Shown here in pieces: positions 23,081 through 31,043 of a DNA stretch of 44,708 bases. Within the stretch, counting starts at the first letter, position 1. Every line of letters starts with the position of its first letter. The DNA is taken from NCBI GenBank assembly GCA_001790575.1, contig MGCV01000003.1:1-44708 (forward strand). Direction: 5' to 3'. The notes beneath the pieces are model-generated. The model saw only the letters and a list, made by a program, of their open reading frames with translations. It made no database searches and was not told the DNA's origin. Made by a program: the position numbers and the translations under genes. This stretch comes from Candidatus Saccharibacteria bacterium RIFCSPHIGHO2_12_FULL_47_17 (GTDB lineage: Bacteria > Patescibacteriota > Saccharimonadia > Saccharimonadales > UBA10212).

Positions 23081-23464
23081 TTGAACTTATATGAGATAGC
23101 AGTACTATATGATCCGGGTTTAGAAATTGACTTGGACAAGGCCTCTGGCAAGATTGAAAAAATTATTACCGAAGCCGGTGGCAAAATAGCCAATACCGAT
23201 AATTGGGGTAAGCGCAAACTGGCCTACCCAATCAAAAAAAATGAATTTGCAATTTATGTTTTTTACACGGTTGAAGCGCCAGCCGAGGCCGTTGCTCACA
23301 TTGAGCAGACACTTAACATAACCGACGAAGTAATCAGATTTTTGATTACCAAACCGGACCTTAAAGCCAAAGCCAAAGCCGAGGCCTTAGCGGCCGAAAA
23401 AGTTAAGAAGGCGGCTGAGCGCGCCGAAACTGCGAACGAACAAGAAAGCGAAGAGGAAGAGTAG
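23081..23464 (+). CDS. rpsF: Small ribosomal subunit protein bS6, TTG start
   Basis: Begins (TTG) NLYEIAVLYDPGLEID, with the ferredoxin-like bS6 fold blocks NWGKRKLAYPIKKNEFAIYVFYT and ITDEVIRFLITKPD. No ATG is available at the proper N-terminus; GGAAGGAG 7 nt upstream supports the TTG. The C-terminal 30 residues are a Lys/Ala/Glu helix. It binds the 30S platform with bS18, encoded two genes downstream. A weak start codon with a strong SD may tune expression. Confidence 0.94.
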   Translation: MNLYEIAVLYDPGLEIDLDKASGKIEKIITEAGGKIANTDNWGKRKLAYPIKKNEFAIYVFYTVEAPAEAVAHIEQTLNITDEVIRFLITKPDLKAKAKAEALAAEKVKKAAERAETANEQESEEEE

Positions 23465-23484
23465 AATTAATAGTGAGTAATGAG

Positions 23485-23493
23485 AAAGGAGGT
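23485..23493 (+). promoter_or_regulatory. Shine-Dalgarno separated from ssb by an inserted hairpin
   Basis: AAAGGAGGT is the best ribosome binding site in this operon, yet it lies 118 nt before the ssb ATG. Everything from 23494 to 23603 is bounded by inverted arms, and 8 nt remain between the arms and the ATG. Confidence 0.55.
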
Positions 23494-23603
23494 CGTTTAG
23501 ACAACGAAGTACAAGGAAAGCTTGAGTAACAGACTGAGATGTATGAAACAATACTTCGAAGGAGTAACGCAGAGCTTGACGCAGTAATTCGTTAGAATAA
23601 ACG
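23494..23603 (+). mobile_element. 110-bp palindromic element between the ssb SD and start codon
   Basis: Outer arms CGTTTA...AACGAA (23494-23508) and TTCGTT...TAAACG (23588-23603) are inverted repeats. The interior (23512-23586) matches the first half of the element in mutM (9113-9186), including GACTGAG, TGTATGAAA/AATAC and TTGACGCAG in the same order. It is non-coding and interrupts an operon that is otherwise tightly spaced. Confidence 0.75.
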
Positions 23604-23611
23604 AGCGAACC

Positions 23612-24106
23612 ATGGCAAGATCATTTAATCAGGTGATATTGATGGGCAATTTGACCCGTGACCCAGAGCTGCGCACCACGCCAAATGGCCAGAGTGTCTG
23701 CAATTTTGGCTTGGCCCTAAACCGTAGTTACAAAAATTCGGAAGGTGAGTGGGTGGAAGCCACCGATTTTATCGATATTGTGGCTTGGGGTCCGTTAGGT
23801 GAGCGGGTGGCACAGTACCTAACCAAAGGCCGGGCAGCGCTGGTTAGTGGCCGTTTGCAAAGCCGCTCTTGGGAACAAGATGGCCAAAAGCGCAGCAAGG
23901 TCGAAGTTGTGGCCAACGATGTTACGTTCTTGGGCGGTCCTGGCGGAGCGCCAGCACGATCTGATGATACGGCTGGCATTACCCAACCGGCTGACACAAA
24001 GACTAAAAAGACTGCCAAAAAAGATGAAAAAAAGAAGGGCGAAGAAGACGTTGTTATCGAAGATATAGGCGACGAGCCGATAAACCTCGACGATATCCCG
24101 TTTTAG
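23612..24106 (+). CDS. ssb: Single-stranded DNA-binding protein
   Basis: OB-fold protein that coats ssDNA in replication and repair. It begins MARSFNQVILMGNLTRDPEL, then GQSVCNFGLALNRSYK and RGRLQSRSWE-type residues (ALVSGRLQSRSWEQDG). The C-terminus is an acidic, Lys-rich linker ending DEPINLDDIPF, the partner-binding tip typical of SSBs. It sits between rpsF and rpsR, the usual order. No SD is adjacent to the ATG because of the inserted element. Confidence 0.96.
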   Translation: MARSFNQVILMGNLTRDPELRTTPNGQSVCNFGLALNRSYKNSEGEWVEATDFIDIVAWGPLGERVAQYLTKGRAALVSGRLQSRSWEQDGQKRSKVEVVANDVTFLGGPGGAPARSDDTAGITQPADTKTKKTAKKDEKKKGEEDVVIEDIGDEPINLDDIPF

Positions 24107-24115
24107 GATAGAGAA

Positions 24116-24319
24116 ATGGCAAAAATTTTCAAATACCGAACCGACGTAGCCTACTTCGACTACAAGGATTTTAAGACCTTGCAGCGCTACATTAACCAAT
24201 ACGGCCAAATTGAACCGCGCAAAAAAACCGGTTTGACCGAGAGCAAACAACGCCAACTGGCCCGAGCTATCAAACGGGCTAGACATATCGCTCTGTTACC
24301 ATTTGTAGCCAACGGTTAG
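24116..24319 (+). CDS. rpsR: Small ribosomal subunit protein bS18
   Basis: A 67-residue bS18: DYKDFKTLQRYINQYGQIEPRKKTGLT and KQRQLARAIKRARHIALLPFV are diagnostic. It has no zinc cysteines at the N-terminus (a zinc-free type). It pairs with bS6 on the 30S platform. It follows ssb by 9 bp. Confidence 0.96.
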   Translation: MAKIFKYRTDVAYFDYKDFKTLQRYINQYGQIEPRKKTGLTESKQRQLARAIKRARHIALLPFVANG

Positions 24320-24326
24320 TAGACCT

Positions 24327-24887
24327 ATGGCGCTTTCTTTCACCGATCTGAAAAAAGGCACAGTTTTTCAGCTCGACGAAGTGCCCTATAAAGTTTTGGA
24401 TTACTCACACAAAATGATGGGTCGCGGCAGTGCAACCGTCAGTGTTAAACTACAAAATTTATTGGACGGCAAAATTTTAGACAAAACTTTCAAGGGTAGT
24501 GAACAGATAGAGCCGGCCGATGTCGTGTCTCGTCCTGTCCAGTATCTCTACCAAGACAACAGACAGTTTTATTTTATGGATCCGGCAAACTATGAGCAGT
24601 ATGAACTTAGCGGCTTGCAAAATCAGGCCATGTTCATTAAAGAGGGTGATAACATCACGGGCCAGTTTTTTAAAAATAGGCTAATTAACATCGAACTGCC
24701 AAAAAACGTTTGGCTCAGAGTAGTGTCTGCCGAGGAAGCCGTGCGCGGCGATACTTCTACAGCAATTACTAAAGAAGCTCAAACCGAGACCGGCCTAAAG
24801 GTGAAGGTACCGGCTTTTATTAAAACTGGCGATATAATTTCGGTGGATACTGCAAGTGGAACCTACAGAGAACGCCAAAAAACCTGA
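24327..24887 (+). CDS. efp: Elongation factor P, Arg at the modification site
   Basis: Relieves ribosome stalling at polyproline codons. The 186 residues have all three domains; SGTYRERQ near the C-terminus is typical. The domain I loop reads HKMMGRGSATVSVKL where Lys-type EF-Ps have PGKGSA/PGKGQA, so the tip residue is Arg. Arg-type EF-Ps known elsewhere are rhamnosylated by EarP; no EarP gene is in this window. It follows rpsR directly and overlaps the next gene. Confidence 0.94.
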   Translation: MALSFTDLKKGTVFQLDEVPYKVLDYSHKMMGRGSATVSVKLQNLLDGKILDKTFKGSEQIEPADVVSRPVQYLYQDNRQFYFMDPANYEQYELSGLQNQAMFIKEGDNITGQFFKNRLINIELPKNVWLRVVSAEEAVRGDTSTAITKEAQTETGLKVKVPAFIKTGDIISVDTASGTYRERQKT

Positions 24888-25359
24888 CAAATTGCGCTTC
24901 TGGCTGGCCTTAATGCTAGAGGACCTGCCTGTAGGTACACAGTTTCAGCCCGGACGCTTACACCTAACTATAATCCCGTGGTTTGTCAGTGAGCTAGATG
25001 AAGACGCATTAATTAATTCTTTTAGCGGTAAATTTTCCAAGATAAATAAATTTAATTTAGTATTGGGCCAAAAAGCCATGTTCGGACCAAAAAAAGACGT
25101 CTCGGTCAGCTTAATTGAGCCAAATCAAACCCTACAGGCTCTTCACGAACTCTCACTAGAGTGGTTCGATGAGATTGGCGCCCGCTGGGCAGTAAAAAAT
25201 GCTCATGTTGCCCAGGATTATAAACCGCATATACGTCGTCGGCAGGGCACAAAAATAAAAACTGGCGAGATTTATAAAATTAATTCGCTTAGTTTAATAA
25301 AAGCGGCCCGCCACGAAGACGGTAAAAGGGTAGTGGCCGCTAGGATTAGCCTAAAATGA
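24856..25359 (+). CDS. 2H phosphoesterase (2'-5' RNA ligase-like)
   Basis: Two His motifs of the 2H superfamily are visible: RLHLTIIPWF near residue 35 and DYKPHIRRRQG near residue 125. The 167-residue length fits the LigT/ThpR-like group, which acts on 2',3'-cyclic or 2'-5' phosphodiesters. The GTG at 24856 overlaps efp by 32 bp; a TTG at 24892 is a possible alternative start. The stop overlaps the start of tlyA (ATGA). It may take part in RNA end processing, which is an inference. Confidence 0.72.
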   Translation: MEPTENAKKPDKLRFWLALMLEDLPVGTQFQPGRLHLTIIPWFVSELDEDALINSFSGKFSKINKFNLVLGQKAMFGPKKDVSVSLIEPNQTLQALHELSLEWFDEIGARWAVKNAHVAQDYKPHIRRRQGTKIKTGEIYKINSLSLIKAARHEDGKRVVAARISLK

Positions 25360-26075
25360 GCAAGTTTAGGCTGGATACAGAACTAGTTAGACGAGGGCTG
25401 GTTGAAACCCGCTCGCAAGCTGAAAATTACATAAAATTAGGCTATGTTGAGGTGGACGGAAAAATAATTAAAAAATCCGGCTATTTTATAAATAATTATC
25501 AAAAAATTAAATTAAGTAAAAAACAACAATACGTTGGCCGAGGCGGGCTCAAATTAGAAGCTGCTAATAATAATTTCAAGCTAAATTTTAAGAATAAGGT
25601 TGTTCTTGACGTCGGTAGCAGTACAGGGGGATTTACAGATTACGCACACCAACATGGAGCCAAAAAAATAATCGCCGTGGACGTCGGCACGGGCCAAATG
25701 CATCCAAAATTATGCCGAAGTAGCGCAGTTGAGCTTCACGAAAAGACTGATATCCGAGATTTTATCCCCAAGATCAGGCCGGACATCATTTTGGCCGATT
25801 TGTCATTCATTTCACTGCGTCAAGTATTGCCTCATTTAGCCCAAATTGCTGGCTTAAAGACGCAACTTATCATCCTGTTTAAGCCACAATTCGAAACCAA
25901 GCCTAGCCAGATTAACAGAGGTATTATCAAGAATGATAGGATCCGGCGAGAAATTATCAAGAACTTTGAAAATCGGATAAAAAATTTATTCAAAACAGTC
26001 GATAAAATGGATAGTCAGGTGACCGGCGAGCATGGTAACATCGAACGTTTTTACCATTTGCAAAAAATAAAATAA
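25356..26075 (+). CDS. tlyA: TlyA-family rRNA 2'-O-methyltransferase
   Basis: An N-terminal S4 RNA-binding domain (RLDTELVRRGLVETRSQAENYIKLG) is followed by YVGRGGLKLEAA and an FtsJ-like methyltransferase with SAM motif VVLDVGSSTGGFTDYAHQHGA. The catalytic pattern DLSFISLRQVLP and LFKPQFE follow. TlyA proteins methylate 16S/23S rRNA riboses. The 239-residue length is slightly short of the usual 265. It is coupled to the 2H gene by a 4-bp overlap. Codon use is more A/T-rich than upstream genes. Confidence 0.9.
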   Translation: MSKFRLDTELVRRGLVETRSQAENYIKLGYVEVDGKIIKKSGYFINNYQKIKLSKKQQYVGRGGLKLEAANNNFKLNFKNKVVLDVGSSTGGFTDYAHQHGAKKIIAVDVGTGQMHPKLCRSSAVELHEKTDIRDFIPKIRPDIILADLSFISLRQVLPHLAQIAGLKTQLIILFKPQFETKPSQINRGIIKNDRIRREIIKNFENRIKNLFKTVDKMDSQVTGEHGNIERFYHLQKIK

Positions 26076-26154
26076 TTTTTGTGTCAATATTTTTTGATTT
26101 TTTTGATTTTTTCAGCATATATATTTTGTCGAAATCCGCTTAAACTTAGTATTG

Positions 26155-27336
26155 ATGGGTAAAAGGTGCATTTTAATCTGTTCGGGCTTAATATTAGCGG
26201 TTATTTTTGGCTTTTTTCTGATTTCTCGTTCAAGCTATGAATTTATTAAATTATTTGTTTGGCCGCCAAAAATAAGCTTTTATTCTGCTGAAAATATTAA
26301 AAATTCGGCCATAAATGCAAATTATTTAATTTCGGGGGATGTTTTTTGGGGTAGGGCAATTGATCTTTATGCTCAACAAACTTCGTTGAAATATGACTGG
26401 CCTTTTTCCCGGCTTAATGACTTTGATCGGTCAAAATACGATGGCTGGATTGCTGATATGGAGTGTCCGGTAACAGATAAAAAAGTGCCTTATCAAGTCC
26501 AGGTAGATTCCTTGATTTTTTCCTGCTCGCCGGATTATTTAGGCGCCGCCAAGGATTGGTTTAACGTCTTTACGCTAGCTAATAATCACACCGACAATAC
26601 TGGCGCCGACGGTTTTACAGATACCAGAAATAATTTAAGTTCGGCTGGCCTGCAGTTTTTTGGTCATTATGATATTTCGCAAAAGGAGGACCTGTGCGAG
26701 GTAGTATCTCTTAATGTCAATGTTGATAAACAGAAGAAAAAACTGCCAATAGCGATGTGCGGCTATCATTGGTTGGCCCGACAGCCAACAGATGAAGAAC
26801 TGGCTGAAATTAGCAAATACGGGGCTTATTTCCCGGTCTGGGTTTTTCCGCACGGCGGAGAGGAATACGCTATTCATTCCAACGCCCAACAACAAACACT
26901 TTACCGTAAAATGATTGATCTGGGTGCCGATGCTATCTTTAGTGATCATCCGCATGTGGTACAGGAAACCGAGGCTTACAAGGGTAAATTGATTGTTTAT
27001 GACCTGGGTAATCTGATTTTTGACCAGTGGTTTGATGTGGAAGTCACTAAATCACTAATTGTTAACGTCCAAATATCGGTTGAAAATAGCGATCAGCTTA
27101 AGCCTTACCTAGATTTGGCAACTTCTTGCGCGACTTTTAAAGACAACTGCCTTAAAGAGGCAGAGCAGAAGAAGTTAAAGGGCTATAAACTGGACTATTC
27201 CTATGACATTATCTGTGGTGAACGCTCGGCTGCCTCGCTCAACGATAAGCTGACGCACAAATGCAGCCAGTCAAATTACGATTGGTTAGTGGAACGTACT
27301 AACTGGCAAGTAACTTCTGCCGGACTTACACACTAA
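26155..27336 (+). CDS. CapA/PgsA-family metallophosphoesterase-like membrane protein
   Basis: One N-terminal membrane span (ILICSGLILAVIFGFFLI) anchors an outside domain. CapA blocks include LISGDVFWGRAID, WIADMECPVTD, FTLANNHTDNTGADGFTDT and ADAIFSDHPHVVQETEAYKGKLIVYDLGNLIF. In other bacteria CapA belongs to poly-gamma-glutamate capsule systems, but solitary homologues of unknown role are common. No capB/C is nearby. The ATG at 26155 is preferred over TTG at 26152. The upstream 76 bp are T-rich without a clear promoter. Confidence 0.82.
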   Translation: MGKRCILICSGLILAVIFGFFLISRSSYEFIKLFVWPPKISFYSAENIKNSAINANYLISGDVFWGRAIDLYAQQTSLKYDWPFSRLNDFDRSKYDGWIADMECPVTDKKVPYQVQVDSLIFSCSPDYLGAAKDWFNVFTLANNHTDNTGADGFTDTRNNLSSAGLQFFGHYDISQKEDLCEVVSLNVNVDKQKKKLPIAMCGYHWLARQPTDEELAEISKYGAYFPVWVFPHGGEEYAIHSNAQQQTLYRKMIDLGADAIFSDHPHVVQETEAYKGKLIVYDLGNLIFDQWFDVEVTKSLIVNVQISVENSDQLKPYLDLATSCATFKDNCLKEAEQKKLKGYKLDYSYDIICGERSAASLNDKLTHKCSQSNYDWLVERTNWQVTSAGLTH

Positions 27337-27381
27337 AAATATAAGACACCCCTTCGCGATTTCTTATCGCTCCGGGTGCGG

Positions 27382-27422
27382 CCTTCGACTACCGCTCAGG
27401 CCGCCCTGAGCTTGTCGAACGG
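27382..27422. repeat. Inverted pair of CCTGAG...TCGAA units
   Basis: CCTTCGACTACCGCTCAGG (27382-27400) and CCTGAGCTTGTCGAACGG (27405-27422) form a hairpin in the gap between the convergent CapA-like and ychF genes. A CCGCCC/GGGCGG stem (27401-27426) is an alternative fold. No T-run is present on either side. Confidence 0.65.
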
Positions 27423-27461
27423 GCGGAATGAATCCGACACTCGGGCTATTTTCCGGAGGAA

Positions 27462-28535
27462 CTATACATTAAATCTGAATTCAACTACGTCGTCGGGCTG
27501 CACAATGTAGGCTTTGCCTTCGGTTCGGACCTTGCCGACGGCTCGAGCGGCAGCTAGTGAACCAGCCGCGATTAGATCTTGGTAAGTTACGACTTGAGCG
27601 TTAATAAATCCGCGCTCAAAGTCGGTATGGATTGCACCAGCCGCTTGGGGGGCAGTTGCACCTCTGTTAATTGTCCAAGCGCGCACTTCTTTTTCGCCGG
27701 CTGTCAGGAAGCTTTGTAGACCTAAAGTTTTATAGGCAGCGTGGATAAGTTGGACCAGGCCGCTTTCTTTTTGGCCGTAACTTTCAAGCAGTTCCTGGCG
27801 GTCGGTTTCATCCAGCCCGCGCAGCTCGTCCTCCAACTTGGCGGAAATAATAATGGCTTCTGATGGCTCAACTATTGCGCTTAAATTTTTATTATTTTCT
27901 AATTTATTTAAATTTTTCTCATCGACATTGAAGACATAAATCACCGGTTTAGCTGTTAGCAAAAATAAATCGGTTAAATATTCCAAATTTATTTGAGGGG
28001 CGGAAATAATTAATTTATTTTCCTCTAATATTTTTTTGGTGGTCAGTAAATTATCGTAAATGGGTTTTAATTTAGGGTCAGCCTTAGCTTCTTTTTCTAA
28101 AACTGGCAGTCTTTTATTAACAGTGGCCAAATCGGCTAAAACCAGCTCGGTATTGATAATTTCGATATCCTTTTTTGGATCCGAGGTACCCTTATTTTGG
28201 ACATTTTCATCTTCAAAAGCTCTGACAACGTGGCAAATGGCATTGCAGGCCCGAATGTGAGCTAAAAATTGGTTGCCCAAGCCTTCGCCTTGGTGAGCGC
28301 CAGCCACCAAACCGGCAATATCAACAAATTTCACCGTGGCTGGCACGATTTTTTCGGTCTTAAAAACTTTGGCTAGTTTTTCCAGTCGTTCATCAGGTAC
28401 TGGTACCACGCCGGTATTGGGCTCGATCGTAGCAAATGGATAATTAGCAATTAAGGCATTGGCATCTGTTAAGGCGTTAAAAAGCGTCGATTTGCCGACA
28501 TTGGGAAGGCCAACAATACCTATCGAGAGACTCAT
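27462..28535 (-). CDS. ychF: Ribosome-associated ATPase YchF/OLA1
   Basis: An Obg-type P-loop protein that hydrolyses ATP, bound to ribosomes and linked to stress control. MSLSIGIVGLPNVGKSTLF holds G1, then DIAGLVAGAHQGEGLGNQFL (G3) and the C-terminal TGS domain ending QPDDVVEFRFNV. The start at 28535 is chosen because the 17 upstream in-frame residues (containing FDYAQDL) come from a dispersed repeat. Length is 357 residues, normal for the family. Confidence 0.94.
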   Translation of the reverse strand: MSLSIGIVGLPNVGKSTLFNALTDANALIANYPFATIEPNTGVVPVPDERLEKLAKVFKTEKIVPATVKFVDIAGLVAGAHQGEGLGNQFLAHIRACNAICHVVRAFEDENVQNKGTSDPKKDIEIINTELVLADLATVNKRLPVLEKEAKADPKLKPIYDNLLTTKKILEENKLIISAPQINLEYLTDLFLLTAKPVIYVFNVDEKNLNKLENNKNLSAIVEPSEAIIISAKLEDELRGLDETDRQELLESYGQKESGLVQLIHAAYKTLGLQSFLTAGEKEVRAWTINRGATAPQAAGAIHTDFERGFINAQVVTYQDLIAAGSLAAARAVGKVRTEGKAYIVQPDDVVEFRFNV

Positions 28536-28555
28536 TTGGCCTTCCCAACGGAGAT

Positions 28556-28573
28556 CCTGAGCATAGTCGAAGG
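28556..28573. repeat. CCTGAGCATAGTCGAAGG repeat before ychF
   Basis: One 18-bp unit of the family also found at 17533-17549 and 27382-27422. It lies in the 169-bp gap between ychF and purH, where nothing else but a short relic of a ychF-like start (28684-28660) is seen. Confidence 0.6.
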
Positions 28574-28704
28574 ACCGACATCCCACCCCAGCACCAAAAT
28601 CTTGATGTTACGAAATAGGGATATTCTCCCTCTTCTCCACTCAGGATTTAGTGCGGGGCAAGCAATCCCAATCGCTAAACTCATGCACCCATTCTACTTC
28701 TTAA

Positions 28705-30345
28705 TTAGTGGGCGTAGAAGCCGCGGGCGGTGGAATCGGGCAGGGTGTAGAAAATAACGCCGGCCTTTTTTAGAGCTTCTGTAACCTTAGCATCATTGAC
28801 CGAGCCTCGAGTGGCCAAAATGTCTTTGACGCCGGCTTCGGCCAGTTCCATTGGCCCGTCCGGGAAGGGGAAGAAACTATCGCTATAAGCTACCGCACCG
28901 CCAATATCGTGGCCGGCATTACGGGCCCGTTTGATAGCCAGTTGAGCCGCCGAAACCCGGTCTTGCTGGCCAACACCATTGCCGATTAGTTTGCCATTTT
29001 TGACCAAAGTTATAGTGTTGCTATTGCTGGTTGAGCCGATGGCCCAAGCCAAAACCATATCTTTTTCATATTTCACCACATTTTCGCCATTTACAGGGAC
29101 ACTCCTTGTAATAGCTACGGCGGTTTTTTGGAGTTCGCTGGATTTTAAATCCAATATAAATGTGTAATTGTCTTGGACTAATGTGCCGCCGCGGACATAA
29201 CGGAATCTCTCCAATGAATCAAGCGATTTTTGATTAAGTTTGGCTAACTGCGGATTGGTAACCACCCGCAGTTTGCCGCCTTTACGCTGCAAAATAGTGA
29301 GCGCCTCATCTGTTACGTCAGCGGCGGCAATCACATCCAGTAAGCGTTTAGCTTCAGTCATACGATGCTCTAGCAGCACTTCGGCCAAATTTTTATCGAG
29401 TGCAAAATTAAACATCACCGAACCGCCAAAAATGGCTCGTTTGTCGCCATCGAGCATTTTTTTTATGGCTTCGGTTTTGGAATTTGAAACCGCACCGCCG
29501 CAGACATTACCATGTTTGGCACCCAAGGCTACGGCCGGAACTTTGCCAAAATTTTTATCAAAGCCGGCGGCAATATGGGTGATGGTTTGGAGCAAACGAT
29601 CAATATCAGCATAGTTGTTATAACTTAACTCAGTACCGCCAAGCTGCTCAAACCAATCCAAACCTAGCTGATCATAGCTTAAGCCTTCGCTGTAAAGTCC
29701 GGCATCCTTTTGCCAGCGGTTTTCGCCGTATTTGGTCTGGTTAAGGCGCTGGCCAATGAAACCGGCAAACTCGTCATCGCCTAGATATTTGGCGGAGGCG
29801 AAAGCATATTTGGCGACTTCGAATTCAGCCACCGCCGCTAGCGCTCTTAGGAAATTGGGCTCGTCCGGCCGGCCGGCTTTAAGCCAGTCCAAAACCGTTT
29901 GGCGTTGTTCGGGCCGGCAAATGACAATCCGCCGACCCTTAGCGGCGGCCCTAAGCAAAGTTGGTCCGCCGATATCGGTCATTTCGATAACATCGGCTTC
30001 GACGGCACCTTTTTTGTTAATAACTTTTTCTAGTGGGTACATATCAACACAGACTAAGTCGAAGCGGGGAATAGCCAGCTTTTTGAGTTCGGCGGCGTGA
30101 GCTTCATCCGCCAAAAGTCCGGCGTGAATTTCGCGCGATAGCGTCACCACACGATGATCCAAAATAGCTTGACCATCCACGAGTTCGGCAACGTCTTTGA
30201 CCGGAATTTTAGCTTTGGCAATAGCCTTGGCCGTGCCGCCGGATGCGTAAATTTTAAAATCGAGCTTAACAAGCTCGGCTGCAAATTCGCCAATTCCGGT
30301 TTTATCAAAAACCGAAATCAAAGCGTTAAGCTGCTTACTAACCAT
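28705..30345 (-). CDS. purH: Bifunctional AICAR transformylase/IMP cyclohydrolase
   Basis: Last two steps of purine synthesis: formylation of AICAR and closure to IMP. The N-terminal IMP cyclohydrolase region has LISVFDKTGIGEFA, YASGGTAKAI and DHRVVTLSREIHAGLL. The transformylase part has ELSYNNYADID, ALGAKHGNVCGGA with the catalytic Lys-His pair, and FPFPDGPMELAEAG at the end. It is full length at 546 residues. No other pur gene is in the window; small CPR genomes often lack the pathway, so this may be a salvage or folate-linked remnant. Confidence 0.96.
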   Translation of the reverse strand: MVSKQLNALISVFDKTGIGEFAAELVKLDFKIYASGGTAKAIAKAKIPVKDVAELVDGQAILDHRVVTLSREIHAGLLADEAHAAELKKLAIPRFDLVCVDMYPLEKVINKKGAVEADVIEMTDIGGPTLLRAAAKGRRIVICRPEQRQTVLDWLKAGRPDEPNFLRALAAVAEFEVAKYAFASAKYLGDDEFAGFIGQRLNQTKYGENRWQKDAGLYSEGLSYDQLGLDWFEQLGGTELSYNNYADIDRLLQTITHIAAGFDKNFGKVPAVALGAKHGNVCGGAVSNSKTEAIKKMLDGDKRAIFGGSVMFNFALDKNLAEVLLEHRMTEAKRLLDVIAAADVTDEALTILQRKGGKLRVVTNPQLAKLNQKSLDSLERFRYVRGGTLVQDNYTFILDLKSSELQKTAVAITRSVPVNGENVVKYEKDMVLAWAIGSTSNSNTITLVKNGKLIGNGVGQQDRVSAAQLAIKRARNAGHDIGGAVAYSDSFFPFPDGPMELAEAGVKDILATRGSVNDAKVTEALKKAGVIFYTLPDSTARGFYAH

Positions 30346-30383
30346 CTACCTCAATTATTGGCTAAAAACTCTGAGTACACAAC

Positions 30384-30929
30384 CTAGAAGACGCCTGAAG
30401 GAGGAGGACGTCTAAACAGTCTCAACGGTGGAATTTGGTAAGATTCTTTTTCAACCTTCTTATGTAAGGCATACTCTTTTGAGCCGAGTTCAACAATTGC
30501 TGCTTCTTCAGCTTTTAAGGAGCGTGGGTTTACAAAATAACCACCTTTTCGCCACACGCCTCTTTCTCCGCCGCGCTTGGCATAAACAGTACCAGTATCA
30601 TTAATGCAAATTGTGGGAGTATCCTCCACGGGCCTCCTAGATTTATTAATAAAGGTAAACCTTAAACCTGCAGCCGCAAATGGACCCTCATCTATATTTT
30701 CTAATGGCACCACCATTCTGTCTGTTTCCTCTTCCAGCCATTCAATATAAACTGGTACGAATTCACGCCTCCACTTTGGCTCTCTGAAGCTGTTCCACAC
30801 CATTCTAAACGGCCCAGGCGCCTTACCAGGACGGAAGTCAGCTCGACTAACCCTATTTTCTATGCCAACAATAAATCTCTGGGCAGAGATTGTTTGCATA
30901 GGTGGGTGGATTTTCGCCGGTTTTGTCAT
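30384..30929 (-). CDS. Hypothetical protein
   Basis: A 181-residue basic protein starting MTKPAKIHPPMQTISAQRF; the frame extends 26 codons upstream, but that stretch is Phe/Leu-rich and AT-rich and less likely to be translated. FTFINKSRRPVEDTPTICIN and WRKGGYFVNPRSL suggest a beta-rich fold. No signal peptide or motif is known. A palindrome AAAGAAGTTCTTT overlaps the region just before the ATG and might be an operator. Function unknown. Confidence 0.5.
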   Translation of the reverse strand: MTKPAKIHPPMQTISAQRFIVGIENRVSRADFRPGKAPGPFRMVWNSFREPKWRREFVPVYIEWLEEETDRMVVPLENIDEGPFAAAGLRFTFINKSRRPVEDTPTICINDTGTVYAKRGGERGVWRKGGYFVNPRSLKAEEAAIVELGSKEYALHKKVEKESYQIPPLRLFRRPPPSGVF

Positions 30930-31043
30930 AAAGAAGTTCTTTAAAAATAAATTAACATAAAATAGCAAAATATGCAACAGAGTGAAACTATATGCGATAT
31001 TGCCCACTAATTGCCCAAGCTGGCGCTCAAATGTATACTGCTT

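Noticed and set aside
27337-27461. Terminator between the CapA-like gene and ychF
   Set aside because: Hairpins are present but no T-run follows on either strand, so it is called a repeat.
28536-28586. Upstream ATG for ychF
   Set aside because: The added 17 residues (with FDYAQDL) derive from a dispersed repeat; the family's N-terminus begins at 28535.
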